Source: Streptomyces diastatochromogenes
Lineage (GTDB): Bacteria; Actinomycetota; Actinomycetes; Streptomycetales; Streptomycetaceae
Direction: 5' to 3'
Length of the DNA: 64,000 nt
NCBI GenBank assembly: GCA_026913215.1
Contig: JAPTYK010000001.1
Location: 3,906,001-3,970,000, forward strand
In this document: in pieces, positions 46,347 to 55,471 of the stretch
How positions within the stretch are numbered: the stretch's first letter is position 1
Layout: the number at the start of each line of letters is the position of its first letter
Notes under the pieces: generated by a model
Database searches by the model: none
Told to the model about the DNA's origin: nothing
What the model saw: the letters and a program-made list of their open reading frames with translations, nothing else
Translations under genes and position numbers: made by a program

Positions 46347-46982
46347 TCAGGCCCGGAGGGTCAGGAGGTCCTTCACGCCCGTCTTGAGCCGGTCGGCCGA
46401 CAGCTCCTGCTCGACCGTCAGGTGGTGCATGACGTCGGGCGAGAACGGCGCGAGCGCCAGGTGGGCGAGGAGCGTGCTGTCGCTGCCCGGCCGGAGCTGT
46501 CCGATGAGCAGGGCCACGTGCGTGTGCATCACCCGGTAGGCACCGCTGTGGTAGCGGGCGCGGGGCGCGGCGGAGTGCGCCGCGAGGAGCAGGCGCGCTG
46601 GGCGGCGACCCGGTCGACGAGCGCGTCCAGGAAGGCGTCGAGCCGCTCGTCGGCGGGGCGCCGGGGCCCAGCGGGGAGGGCCGCTCATGTACGCCTCCTG
46701 GAACTGGCGCTCGCGGTCGTCGAGGAGCGCCCACAGGAGCTGGGAGACGTCGCCGAAGCGGCGGTAGACGGTGCCGACGCCGATGCCGCTGGCGTGGGCG
46801 ACCTGGTTCATGGTGACCGCGTCGGGGCCTTCCTCGGCGACGATCCGGGCGGCCGCGTCGAGGATCCTGCGCCGGTTGCGGGCCGCGTCGGCGCGCTCGG
46901 GGGCAGGGGCGTCGACGGCGGGGAGCAGGCTGAGTACCGGCACCGCCGCCCTGCTTTCGGCCCGCGGGTTCTCCGTGCTCAT
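46347..46982 (-). CDS. TetR-family regulator, compensated frame breaks
   Basis: About 211 residues. HTH: NRRRILDAAARIVAEEGPDAVTMNQVAHASGIGVGTVYRRFGDVSQLLWALLDDRE; C-terminal ALLLAAHS...YHSGAYRVMHTHVALLIGQL. Between about 46590 and 46680 the frame is Arg/Pro nonsense while a neighbour frame reads ADERLDAFLDALVDRVAAQRA; several losses that sum to three explain the return to frame. The regulated gene is not obvious. Confidence 0.82.
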   Translation of the reverse strand: MSTENPRAESRAAVPVLSLLPAVDAPAPERADAARNRRRILDAAARIVAEEGPDAVTMNQVAHASGIGVGTVYRRFGDVSQLLWALLDDRERQFQEAYMSGPPRWAPAPRRRAARRLPGRARRPGRRPARLLLAAHSAAPRARYHSGAYRVMHTHVALLIGQLRPGSDSTLLAHLALAPFSPDVMHHLTVEQELSADRLKTGVKDLLTLRA

Positions 46983-47108
46983 CTGCCGACTCTCCTGTCC
47001 CTGGCTGTCCCTGAGCTCCGTCTCCCCGGCGGTCGCTTCCCGACAGCGAGCATACCCGTCCCCGGTGAACCGGATAGCGATCCGCTTCTCCGAGAGTGCT
47101 GTCCTGTC

Positions 47109-47210
47109 CTACGCCGACGAGAGCCCCCATGCCGGCGAGGACCCCTACGTCGGCGGGAGTCCCTGCGCCGGCGAGGGCCCCTACGCCGACGAGAGCCCTA
47201 CGCCAGCGAG
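47109..47210. repeat. 18-base tandem repeat, six copies
   Basis: Units like TACGCCGACGAGAGCCCC alternating with TGCGCCGGCGAGGGCCCC; the last copy overlaps the C-terminal codons of the CsoR-like gene. One copy is 17 bases, again a contraction in a C run. Confidence 0.85.
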
Positions 47211-47485
47211 AGGAAGAGCTTCTCCAGGCGGGCCCGCATCGCCTCGGGGTCCTCGCCGTTCTTGCGACCGTCCTCGATGTCGGTCAAGCATTGCTGGAGC
47301 CCGGTCGCGATGATCGCGAACCCGGCCCGGTCGAGGGCCCGGGAGGCGGCCGCCAGCTGGGTGACGACCTCCTCGCAGTCGCGCCCTTCCTCGATCATCC
47401 GGATCACACCGGAGATCTGGCCCTGGGCCCGGCGCAGCCGGTTCAGGACGGCCTTGAGCTCGGCGCCCGCGAGATCGAGTTCCAC
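47198..47485 (-). CDS. CsoR/DUF156-family repressor lacking the metal-site His
   Basis: A 95-residue all-helical regulator (AVLNRLRRAQGQISGVIRMIEEGRDCEEVVTQLAAASRALDRAGFAIIATGLQQCLTDIEDG). The two conserved Cys (RDCEE, QQC) are present, but the residue four before the second Cys, His in copper-sensing CsoR, is Gly. Two Cys without the His is the pattern of persulfide-sensing CstR rather than Cu(I) sensors. GTG 47485 is seven bases after GGAGGA; a longer frame begins at 47572. A textbook operator lies upstream; no sulfur or metal gene is adjacent. Confidence 0.85.
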   Translation of the reverse strand: MELDLAGAELKAVLNRLRRAQGQISGVIRMIEEGRDCEEVVTQLAAASRALDRAGFAIIATGLQQCLTDIEDGRKNGEDPEAMRARLEKLFLSLA

Positions 47486-47502
47486 TGCCACTCCTCCACA
47501 GA

Positions 47503-47516
47503 TACCCCAGGGGGTA
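47503..47516. promoter_or_regulatory. CsoR-type operator
   Basis: TACCCCAGGGGGTA, a palindrome of the GC-tract class bound by CsoR/CstR/FrmR proteins, 18 bases upstream of the regulator's start. Confidence 0.8.
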
Positions 47517-47575
47517 ATTTTACTCCCCGGCTCGGGGTTCCGTCGAAGACCAAGGATGACACCCGCTGACACCTG

Positions 47576-48205
47576 TCACGGCGCGTAGCGGCGGAGGAAC
47601 ATCTCCACCCCGTCGACGACGAGCCGCTCGCTCAGCTCCTCGGTGAGCTCCGTCCCGTACTGCTCGAACACCATCTGCGGGAAGACGAGCAGCGAGTACA
47701 GCTGGAGGACGGCGACCTCCAGGTCCGGGATCGCGAGCCGCCCCGGTCCGCGAGGGCGCGCAGGGCGTCCGCGACGGCGGGTGGTGGCCGGCCGGTCCGT
47801 GCGCGCGCCAGGCGCGGCCCAGCTCGGGGAAGCGGTGCAGCTCGGTGGCGACGAGGGTGCGCAGGGCGCGGCCCTCCTCGTCGGCGCGCACGGCCCGCGC
47901 CCAGGCGCGCCCGGCCTCGGCGAGGGCGCCGCGCAGGTCCTCGGCGTCGACGAGCAGGAGAGGTCGGGGCCGCCGGTCTCGCCGTGCAGCGGTTCGTCGA
48001 GGGCGCCGGCCACGACGGCGGTGAAGAGGCCTTCCTTGCTGCCGAAGTGGTTGTAGACGGTCACCTTCGAGACGCCCGCCTCGGCGGCGATGGCGTCCAT
48101 CCCGACGCCGAAGCCCTCGCGGAGGAAGAGGTCGCGGGCGGCCCGGATGATCGCCTGCCGCTTGCGGGCGGCGCGGGGGCCGGTGGGGGCGGGCTTGGGG
48201 TCCAT
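47576..48205 (-). CDS. TetR-family repressor divergent from an MFS exporter, frame breaks
   Basis: About 210 residues. HTH: RKRQAIIRAARDLFLREGFGVGMDAIAAEAGVSKVTVYNHFGSKEGLFTAVV; C-terminal LEVAVLQLYSLLVFPQMVFEQYG. The middle is out of frame (a neighbour frame reads DAEDLRGALAEAGRAWARAVRADEEGRALRTLVATELHRFPELGRAW); three single losses between about 47960 and 47740 explain it. ATG 48205 chosen over 48244. Three palindromes separate it from the divergent exporter. Confidence 0.85.
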   Translation of the reverse strand: MDPKPAPTGPRAARKRQAIIRAARDLFLREGFGVGMDAIAAEAGVSKVTVYNHFGSKEGLFTAVVAGALDEPLHGETGGPDLSCSSTPRTCAAPSPRPGAPGRGPCAPTRRAAPCAPSSPPSCTASPSWAAPGARTDRPATTRRRGRPARPRGPGRLAIPDLEVAVLQLYSLLVFPQMVFEQYGTELTEELSERLVVDGVEMFLRRYAP

Positions 48206-48227
48206 GCGGGGAGCGTACCAAGCCAAC

Positions 48228-48243
48228 TGAACTACCGAGTTCA
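48228..48243. promoter_or_regulatory. TetR operator 1
   Basis: TGAACT-ACCG-AGTTCA, perfect 6-base arms, just upstream of the TetR start. Confidence 0.65.
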
Positions 48244-48276
48244 CCTGCGGAACCGTGCGGCCCGGTTCGCCCCCGG

Positions 48277-48316
48277 AACTGTACTCTTGAGTTCAACTGT
48301 ACTGTGCCGTACAGTT
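48277..48316. promoter_or_regulatory. TetR operator 2 with repeated AACTGTAC half-sites
   Basis: AACTGTAC at 48277-48284 and 48295-48302; the latter forms a perfect 8-base palindrome with GTACAGTT at 48309-48316, six bases before the MFS start. Confidence 0.7.
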
Positions 48317-48321
48317 CAGTT

Positions 48322-49684
48322 ATGCCCACCCACACCGCCTCCGCGGACGTCCGCGCGGCCGTCCACCCCCGCCGCTGGACGGCCCTCGCCCTGATCTGCG
48401 CGGCCCAGTTCATGCTGATCCTCGACGTCACCGTCGTGAACGTGGCACTCCCCGCCGTCGCCGCCGACCTGCACCTCGGACGCACGGCCCTGACCTGGGT
48501 CGTCACCGCGTACACCCTCTGCTTCGGCGGTCTGATGCTCCTCGGCGGCCGGCTCGCCGACGCCCTGGGCGCCCGCCGGGTCCTCCTCACCGGACTGGCC
48601 CTCTTCACCGCCGCCTCACTGGCCTGCGGCCTCGCCCCGGACGCCACCGTCCTCCTCGCCGGCCGCGCCGCCCAGGGCATCGGCGCCGCCCTGCTCTCCC
48701 CGGCGGCGCTCGCCCTCGTCACCACCGCCTTCCACGGCCCGGAACGGGCCAGGGCCCTCGGCGTCTGGGCGGCCGTCGGCGGCACCGGCTCCGCCGTCGG
48801 CGTCCTCCTCGGCGGCGCCCTCACGGCCGGTCCGGGCTGGCCGTGGATCTTCTACGTGAACGTCCCGACCGGCCTCGCCCTCCTCGCGACGCTCCCGAGG
48901 CTGCTGCCGAAGGACGACACGCCCCGCGGACCACCGGCCGCCCGGACGTCCCCGGAGCCCTCCTCGTCACCGCCGCCACCGGCGCGCTCGTCCACGGCCT
49001 GGTCCGGGCGGGCGACGAGGGCTGGACCTCGGCCGGGACCCTCCTGCCGCTCCTGGGCGCGGTCGCGCTCTACGCCGCCTTCGCGGCGGTGGAACGGAAG
49101 AGCCGCGCCCCGCTCATGGACCTGCGCATGCTGACCCGGCGCCCGGTCGTAGCGGGCTCCCTCCTCATGCTGGTCGCGACGGCGCTCCTGATCTCGTTCT
49201 TCTTCCTGGGTTCCCTGCGGCTCCAGCACGTCAACGGCCTGGACGCCTTCCGCACCGGACTCCTCTTCCTCCCGGTCGCGCTCACCACGGCGATCGGCGC
49301 CCACCTCGGCTCCCGCCTCGTCACGACGGCCGGCCCGCGCGTCTGCGCCGCCGCCGGCACGGCCCTGGCCGCCGCGGGCTGCCTGCCCCTCGCCCTCCTG
49401 CCCCCACCTCCGACCCCTGGACGACCCTCCTGCCGTCCCTCGCGACGGCCGCCCTCGGCCTCGGCGCCGTCTTCGTCACCGCGACCACCACCGCCCTCGG
49501 CCTCGTCCCCGCCCACGAAGCCGGCCTCGCCTCCGGCATCGTCAACACCTCCCACGAACTCGGCGGCACCCTCGGCGTGGCCCTCTCCTCCACCCTCGCC
49601 CTCGCCACCCCCACCGGCTTCCCCACCGCCTTCACCCTCTGCACCGCCACCGCCGCCACCACAGCCCTGACCGTCCCCTCCTGA
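48322..49684 (+). CDS. MFS exporter, DHA2 family, two frameshifts
   Basis: About 454 residues: EmrB/QacA type with QFMLILDVTVVNVALPAVAADL, GGRLADALGARRVLL (motif A) and GVWAAVGGTGSAVGVLLGG (motif C). Losses at about 48945 and 49405 (C-run) step the frame 1-0-2; the last segment reads LPSLATAALGLGAVFVTATTTALGLVPAHEAGLASGIVNTSHELGGTLGVAL. No leader to speak of: ATG 48322 is directly after the operator. Divergent from its TetR. Confidence 0.88.
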
Positions 49685-49769
49685 TCCCCGGGGACAGGCC
49701 CCGACACCCTGGCGGGGGCACGGGATGCACTGAGGGCCCGTCCGAGCGGCCGCCCCGGCCGCAGTCCCG

Positions 49770-49820
49770 CCCCGGCCTCAGCCTTGCCCGGCCTCAGCCT
49801 TGCCCGGTCTCAGTCCTGCC
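49770..49820. repeat. 16-17-base tandem repeat, three copies
   Basis: CCCGGCCTCAGCCTTG and variants, reaching into the last codons of the YCII gene. Confidence 0.65.
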
Positions 49821-50226
49821 CCGCTCCCGTCTCGTCGATCGGGCGGATGACCACCGGGTGCTCCGGGGAACCGGCCGGGACCGGGCAGCGGGCGACCTGG
49901 GCGGCGATTTCGGTGACGCGGTCGAGGGAGGCGCAGTCGAGGACCCAGTAGCCGGCGAGGACTTCCTTGGTCTCGGCGTAGGGGCCGTCGGTGACGAGCG
50001 GGTCGCCGTGGGCGTCGACCGTGACGAAGCGGGTGGTGGAGGGGGCGGTGAGGCCCTGGGCGTCGATCAGCTCGCCGCGCGCGGCCACCTCCTCGTTGAT
50101 CGCGTTCATGTGGGCGAACATGGCCTTGATCTGCGCCTCGTTCCAGGCGGGGTACTGCGCGGAGCCGCGGCCCGCCATCGCCTCGTAGTCGGCCTGCGAG
50201 CCTTGGACCATCACCAGGTACTTCAT
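49810..50226 (-). CDS. YCII-related (DGPF) protein
   Basis: A 138-residue dimeric alpha/beta barrel protein: MKYLVMVQGSQADYEAMAG...LTAPSTTRFVTVDAHGDPLVTDGPYAETKEVLAGYWVLDCASLDRVTEIAAQ. The DGPYAETKE block is the DGPF/YCII signature. In actinobacteria such genes often accompany ECF42 sigma factors, but none is adjacent here. GGAGGA precedes ATG 50226. Intact. Confidence 0.93.
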   Translation of the reverse strand: MKYLVMVQGSQADYEAMAGRGSAQYPAWNEAQIKAMFAHMNAINEEVAARGELIDAQGLTAPSTTRFVTVDAHGDPLVTDGPYAETKEVLAGYWVLDCASLDRVTEIAAQVARCPVPAGSPEHPVVIRPIDETGAGQD

Positions 50227-50403
50227 GACGTCCTCCTCGTCGATCTTGTCGGTCTCGTCGATTGCTGCGGTTTCTGCGGTCTCTGCGATCTCTGCGGTCA
50301 CTGCCTCTCGCAGCACAGTCGGAGCCGGTCCGCCGTTCTCGACACCGCGCGGGCGGAATCCGGGAAAACGGGAGAAATCACTCGACCGCCCCATGATTCC
50401 GGT

Positions 50404-51033
50404 GTGAACGCACTCACCTACTCCGCCGCCTTCATCGCCTTCTTCTCCGTCGTCGGCCCCCCGAAGGTGCTCCTCGCCTTCGCCGGCCTCGCCCAGGTCC
50501 ACGACCCCCGCCAGCTGCGGACCATCGCGCTCCTCTCCACCGGCGCCGCCGTCCTCGTGGGCCTCGTCACCGGCATCACGGCGCCCTACCTGCTGGACCT
50601 CTTCCACATCAGCACCCCCGCCCTCCAGCTCGCGGGCGGCGTCATCTTCTTCATCTACGCCGTCGGCCTCGTCCTCGGCCTCCACCTCGGCTCCGACAGC
50701 GCCCATCAGGACGCCCCCGACCTGGTCAGCGGGGTGCGCGAGCTGCTCATGCCGTACGTCGTGAGCCCGCTCGCCATGACCGCCGTCCTCATCGAGGCGG
50801 CCGCCCGCGACTCCTTCAGCTGGCGGTCGACGGTCGTCGGCGCGTACGTGTCGGTCCTCGCCCTCGACCTCGTCTGCGTCCTGCTCCTCACCCGGATCCT
50901 GCACCGCACCCACCACGCCACGATCGAGCTCCTCGGCCGCCTGCTCGGCCTGCTGCTCGCCGCCGTCGGCGTCGACCTGATCCTCGACGGCCTTTACGAC
51001 CTGGGCGTCCCGGGGCTGGCGGGCCGCCACTAG
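50404..51033 (+). CDS. MarC-family integral membrane protein
   Basis: A 209-residue protein with six predicted helices: TYSAAFIAFFSVVGPPKVLLAFAGL, IALLSTGAAVLVGLVTGITAPYLL, LQLAGGVIFFIYAVGLVLGL and three more; the VVGPP and YVVSPLAM motifs fit MarC/NAAT. The family was once linked to multiple antibiotic resistance, which did not hold up; transport substrate unknown. GTG start at 50404. Intact. Confidence 0.88.
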   Translation: MNALTYSAAFIAFFSVVGPPKVLLAFAGLAQVHDPRQLRTIALLSTGAAVLVGLVTGITAPYLLDLFHISTPALQLAGGVIFFIYAVGLVLGLHLGSDSAHQDAPDLVSGVRELLMPYVVSPLAMTAVLIEAAARDSFSWRSTVVGAYVSVLALDLVCVLLLTRILHRTHHATIELLGRLLGLLLAAVGVDLILDGLYDLGVPGLAGRH

Positions 51034-51133
51034 GCACGGTCGGGGTCGGGGTCGGAGGTGCTGTGAGGAACCGGAGGCGCTGTCAGGAACCGGAGACGCA
51101 GTCAGGAGGAGCTGTCAGGAACCGGAGGCGCCG

Positions 51134-52306
51134 TCAGGAGGCGCTCAGCTCGCGCTCCAGCGGGGTCCGGAAGCGGGGTGTCACCCGGGCGTCCCTCAGC
51201 CATCCCGCGAGCCGCTCCGCCTCCGAGTCGACGGCCCGCTCCGCCTCCGCGCCCGCGTCGGTGAGGAAACGGTGGGCGAGGGAGCCGTCCGGGCGCTGGG
51301 CCCAGCCGCCGACGATCCGGCCGTTCCACCACACCGTGGGCCCGATGTTCCCGCTGCGGTCGAAGAGCGCCGCACGGTGGGCGGGGTCGAGGTACCAGTC
51401 GCGGCCCTGCCAGCCCATCGCCGTCGGGTCGAGCGCGGGCAGCAGTGCCGCCCAGGGCTCGGGTGCCGGTACGGGCCCGAGGTCGTCCGGCAGGACGAAA
51501 CCCGTCCCCTCGGTGACCGTGACGGCAAGCGCGCCGACCGCCGTGAGTGCCTTGCGCACGTCCGTGACCCGCCACCCCGTCCACCACGTCAGATCCGCCT
51601 CGGTCGCGGGACCGCACGCCCCGAGCCACCGCCCCAGCAGCTCCGCCCGCGCCTCCGCCGGATCCCGTACGGGACGGCCGTCGGCGAGCGCCCACCGGAA
51701 ACGGCTCGACGTCCACGAACCCTGAGGCCGGCCCCGTACGATCCGCCCCTCCATGCCGAGCACCCGCAGCACCCGGCTCGCGACCGACTGCACGCCCTCC
51801 TGGCGCGTCCCCGGCCCGTACACGTACGTCGACCTCAACCTCGGTACGGCCTCGCCGAGTTCTGCCCCGGTCGCCTCGCCCCGCTCGCCCAGCTCGGCGA
51901 GGACGAGCCGCTGGGTCTCCGCGAGCCATGCCCCGTCGAAATCGCTGCCGGCCGCCAACTGCTTGAGGAGCGCGGCGCGTTCACGGGCGGCGGCCGGTCC
52001 GGTCGTCGAGGCCTGGACGTCGGCGGCGAGGTCGGACGGGAAGACGAGACCGTGTGCCGCATGCCGTGCATACGGATCAGGGACCCGTCCCCGTACAACG
52101 CCCCTCCACCGCCCCCACCGGATCGACGCCCCCGGCCAGCCGCGCCCCCACCGCGAGGAACACGCTCGCGGGATCCGTCCCGTGCAGCGCCACCAGCGCG
52201 TCCCCGACCTCGGCCGCCGACCCCGCCCGCGCGCCCCGGCCAGCCGGTGCCGCACCCCGAGCCGCGCCCGCCGCTCGGCCCCGTCGATGAACCTCGCGTC
52301 ACCCAT
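51134..52306 (-). CDS. Winged-helix DNA-binding-domain protein (HTH_42), frame breaks near the N terminus
   Basis: About 392 residues of the YcaQ/HTH_42 family: VLAELGERGEATGAELGEAVPRLRSTYVYGPGTRQEGVQSVASRVLRVLGMEGRIVRGRPQGSW, then LPALDPTAMGWQGRDWYLDPAHRAALFDRSGNIGPTVWWNGRIVGGW. YcaQ relatives are DNA glycosylases that unhook interstrand crosslinks; here that is a possibility only. Residues about 30-80 are out of frame (a neighbouring frame gives ALYGDGSLIRMHGMRHTV). Start uncertain: ATG recurs every nine bases at 52306-52360; 52306 precedes the family-like GDARFIDGAERRARLGVRHRLAG. Confidence 0.82.
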   Translation of the reverse strand: MGDARFIDGAERRARLGVRHRLAGARGRGRRPRSGTRWWRCTGRIPRACSSRWGRGWPGASIRWGRWRGVVRGRVPDPYARHAAHGLVFPSDLAADVQASTTGPAAARERAALLKQLAAGSDFDGAWLAETQRLVLAELGERGEATGAELGEAVPRLRSTYVYGPGTRQEGVQSVASRVLRVLGMEGRIVRGRPQGSWTSSRFRWALADGRPVRDPAEARAELLGRWLGACGPATEADLTWWTGWRVTDVRKALTAVGALAVTVTEGTGFVLPDDLGPVPAPEPWAALLPALDPTAMGWQGRDWYLDPAHRAALFDRSGNIGPTVWWNGRIVGGWAQRPDGSLAHRFLTDAGAEAERAVDSEAERLAGWLRDARVTPRFRTPLERELSAS

Positions 52307-52360
52307 GTGCCCCATGTGCCCCATGCATTCCATGCGCTCCATGCGTCCCATGAGCTCCAT
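52304..52360. repeat. Nine-base ATGG repeats at a gene start
   Basis: Six to seven imperfect units such as ATGGGGCAC, each with an in-frame ATG, at the 5' end of the winged-helix gene. Confidence 0.7.
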
Positions 52361-52367
52361 GGTGGAG

Positions 52368-53168
52368 TCAGGAGCCGGTCGATCCGAGGAACTCCGTCAC
52401 GACCTTCACGAACTCGTCCTCCTTCTCGAAGAACATGACGTGCCCGGCGTCGATCTCCGCGTACGCGCTGCCGGCGATCGAGGCGTGCAGCTCCCGGCTG
52501 TTCTCCACCGGCACGGTGATGTCCTGCGTACCGCCGATGACCAGCGTCTCCGCCGTGATCCGGGGCAGCAGCGCCCGGATGTCGACCGTCAGGTCCAGCG
52601 CCACGTGCCGCAGGGTGCCCGGCGTGGGCGGCATGTTCGGGATGAGCTCTTCGACGCCCTCCCGGCCGATCGCGTTGAGGAAACCACGGCTGAACCCGGT
52701 CATCGTCACGCTCCGCCCGAAGCCCGCCGGGTCGAACTCGCCCAGCCGCTGCCACAGCGTGAACAGGTTCCGCAGGTACTCGTCCCCGTCGGTGTACGCC
52801 CACCCCGCCACCAGCACCAGCCGCTCCACCAGGTCCGGGCGCAGAGCGGCGACCGCCGCCGACACCGGAGCCCCCATCGAGAACCCGAGCAGGTCCACCG
52901 GACCGAGTCCCGCGTCCTCGATCACCGCGACCACCTGCGCGGCGAGCGTCTCCACGGTCAGCTCCCCGCCGTTGTCGACGGTCCGGTCCGCCCCCGACAG
53001 ATCCAGGGTGATCACCCGGCGCTCCCCGGTGAAACGGGGCGCGGTCTGACCCCAGTTGATCACGGCACCCCCCGAACCGGTGCCGTGCACGAGAAGCAGG
53101 GCGGGCCCGGTGCCCGACCCTTCGATGTCGTAGTGGACGCGGGCGGTGCCGACGGTGACGGTGGCCAT
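52368..53168 (-). CDS. Alpha/beta hydrolase
   Basis: A 266-residue hydrolase of the haloperoxidase/esterase type: LLLVHGTGSGGAVINWGQ (oxyanion HG), nucleophile LLGFSMGAPVSAAV, acid in LVIGGTQDITVPVENS, His in IDAGHVMFFEKED. Start ATG at 53168. Lies divergent from an XRE regulator across a repeat-filled 420-base gap; it may be the regulator's target. Intact. Confidence 0.93.
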   Translation of the reverse strand: MATVTVGTARVHYDIEGSGTGPALLLVHGTGSGGAVINWGQTAPRFTGERRVITLDLSGADRTVDNGGELTVETLAAQVVAVIEDAGLGPVDLLGFSMGAPVSAAVAALRPDLVERLVLVAGWAYTDGDEYLRNLFTLWQRLGEFDPAGFGRSVTMTGFSRGFLNAIGREGVEELIPNMPPTPGTLRHVALDLTVDIRALLPRITAETLVIGGTQDITVPVENSRELHASIAGSAYAEIDAGHVMFFEKEDEFVKVVTEFLGSTGS

Positions 53169-53587
53169 GATCTGTACTCCCGGTGGATGAGGTCGGACGC
53201 GGTGGGCCGCGGTCGGACGCGGTCGGCCGTGGTCTCCCCGGCGGGGAGACGTTCGCTGGCCGACACCGAGGACTCTGCCGACCGCCGGAGAACGGCGGGA
53301 GAGCCCTCCCGACCCTGGGACCGCCGATCCCTGGATACGGCCCTGCCCTGCCGTCGGGGTGCCGCGACTGTGGGGACCGCCGTCAATCCGGGATACGCCC
53401 CGCCCCGCCACCGGGTGCCACGCCCCGGGTACCGCCCCGATCCCCGCACGACCCCGCCCCGCCATCGGGTGCCGCGCCCCGGGTACCGCCGCCGATCCCC
53501 GCACGACCCCGCCCCGCCAACGGGTGCCCCGACCCAGGGACCGCCGATCCCTGGATACGGCGCCCCGCACCCGGCACCATGATCGTC
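53169..53587. other. Repeat-filled intergenic region between hydrolase and XRE gene
   Basis: No convincing coding sequence on either strand. The right half is a 54-55-base tandem array; the left half is GC-rich DNA with a degenerate extra copy (GGGACCGCCGATCCCTGGATACGG occurs near 53320 and again near 53540). It must also hold both divergent promoters. Confidence 0.7.
53401..53565. repeat. 54-55-base tandem repeat, three copies
   Basis: Units begin at 53401, 53455 and 53510 (CGCCCCGCCA then CGGGTGCC, later GATCCCCGCACGACC). Confidence 0.85.
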
Positions 53588-54438
53588 ATGACGATCGACC
53601 GCCGTGAACTCGCCGACTTCCTGCGCCGTTCCCGCGAGCGGGTCCGCCCGCAGGACGCGGGTCTCCGGCCGGACCCCGGCGCAGGACGCCCGGACTGCGC
53701 CGCGAGGAGGTCGCTCAGCTCGCGGGCATGTCCGCCGACTACTACATCCGCCTGGAGCAGGCCCGGGGCCCGCAGCCCTCGCCGCAGATGCTCGCCGCGC
53801 TCGCACGCGCGCTGCGTCTCGACACCGACGAGCGCGACCACCTCCACCTCCTCGCCGGCCACCGCCCGCCCGCCGGTGCCACGGCCGGCGACCACGTCGC
53901 CCCGGGCCTCCTCCACCTCCTGGACCAGCTGGACACGACTCCCGCGCAGGTCCTGAGCGACCTCGGGGACGTCCTCGCCCAGAACGCGATGGCCCAGTCC
54001 CTGCTCGGCGGGGTGTGCACGGTGTCGGAACACGGACGGAACGTGGCCTGGCGCTGGTTCGCCGACCCCGCGGCCCGTACGGCGTACCCGCCCGAGGAGC
54101 ACGCGTACTACAGCCGCCTCCACGTCGCCGACCTGCGCGCGGCCGTCGCCCGCCGCTCCGGCGACCCTGCCTCCACGCGCCTGGTGGAACGGCTGCACGG
54201 GGCGAGCGAGGAGTTCACGGAGCTCTGGGAACGGCACGAGGTGGCGGTCCGCCGCCACAGCCGGATGCGGGTCGCCCACCCGGTGATCGGCACGGTCGAC
54301 CTGGACTGCCAGGTGTTGCTCGCCCCGGAGGGCGAACAGCGCCTCGTCCTCTACACCCCGCCCCCGGGCACGGACACGGGGGAGCGGCTGGCGCTGCTCC
54401 GGGTGGTGGGCACGGAACAGTTCACACCCACTCCGTAA
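53588..54438 (+). CDS. XRE-family regulator with MmyB-like ligand domain, one frameshift
   Basis: About 284 residues. HTH: TPGLRREEVAQLAGMSADYYIRLEQARGPQPSPQMLAALARALRLDTDERDHL; the C-terminal MmyB-type domain follows (NAMAQSLLGG...WRWFADPAARTAYPPEEHAYYSRLHVADLRAAVARRSGDP). A single loss at about 53670 joins RPQDAGL to the HTH frame. MmyB-type regulators usually sit divergent from a small redox or hydrolase gene, as here. ATG 53579 is an alternative start. Confidence 0.9.
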
Positions 54439-54478
54439 GCCAACGGGAGACGGAACCGACGAAGGAGGCGGGCCACCC

Positions 54479-54585
54479 GCCTCAACTCCCTCCCCACCTC
54501 AACTCTCTCCCCGCCTCAACTCCCTCCCCACCTCAACTCTCTCCCCGCCTCAACTCCCTCCCCACCTCCATCAACTCCCTCCCTG
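54479..54585. repeat. 17-base tandem repeat, five to six copies
   Basis: CTCAACTCCCTCCCCAC alternates with CTCAACTCTCTCCCCGC, a 34-base higher-order unit. It fills the gap between the convergent XRE and hydrolase genes and supplies the hydrolase stop region (54571). Confidence 0.9.
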
Positions 54586-55457
54586 TCCCAGGAAGTCGAG
54601 AATCACCCCACCCAGTACCCCGGGCCGCTCCAGATGCACGTCGTGCCCGGTGCCGGGCAGGCTCACGCCGTGGAGTCCGGGCCGCACACGCACCATCTCC
54701 GCGTACTCGTCGCCGCCGATGATTCCGCCCTCGCGCCCGTCCCCGAGGACGACGAGCCCGGGGCAGCGGACGGCGCCCCACTCCTCCCAGAAGGACCGGC
54801 GGGACAGCTCGTCGAGGGACCGGACCATGACGTCGGGGTCGAAGCGGGGCCACAGCCCGCCGTCGCGGACCTCAAGACCGTCGGCCCACCCTCCCCGACG
54901 GCCCGCTTCCCGTTCCCCAGGTACGCGACGGCCGCCTCCCGCGAGGGGAACGGCAGCGGCCACGCCCGCAGCCACCCGCCGATCTGCTCCGGCAGCTCGG
55001 CCTCGGCGCCGCCCGGCCCGGCCTCGACGAGGACGAGACCGCCGGGCAGGCCGGGGTGGGCGGCGGCGGTCAGGAACGCGGTGTGCCCGCCGAGCGACTG
55101 CCCGACCAACAGGGGCCGTACGAGCCCGAGTTCCTCGACGACGGCGACGACATCGGCGACGTACGCGGCCCGCGAGACGTCCACCGGAAGCCGCTCGCCG
55201 GCACCGTGACCGCGCTGGTCGAGGGCGACGACCCGGTGCCCGGCGTCCCGGAGCAGCCGGGCGACGGCATCCCACTCCCCGGAGTGCCCGGCGAGCCCGT
55301 GAAGAAGGAGGACGTCGCTCCCGGACCCGCCCTCACCGCCCTCACCGCTCCCGGACCCGCCCTCACCACTCCCTCCGCCCCAGTCGCCCCAGTCGCGGCA
55401 GGAGAGCCGTACACCGTCACGTACGAGGATCCGCTCGGTCCAGGAGGTAGAAGCCAC
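54571..55457 (-). CDS. Alpha/beta hydrolase with Gly-Ser-Glu insert, one frameshift
   Basis: About 296 residues. After RVSCRDWGDWGG-like strands there is a Gly/Ser/Glu-rich insertion (about residues 26-47) encoded by short repeats, then VLLLHGLAGHSGEW, nucleophile LLVGQSLGGHTAF and His in LPGTGHDVHLERP. The frame breaks at about 54880 (G/C run). GTG 55457 is eight bases after GGAGG. Fifteen bases after the ArsR-like regulator's stop, so the two are an operon. Confidence 0.88.
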
Positions 55458-55471
55458 GGGCCCATCCTCCC

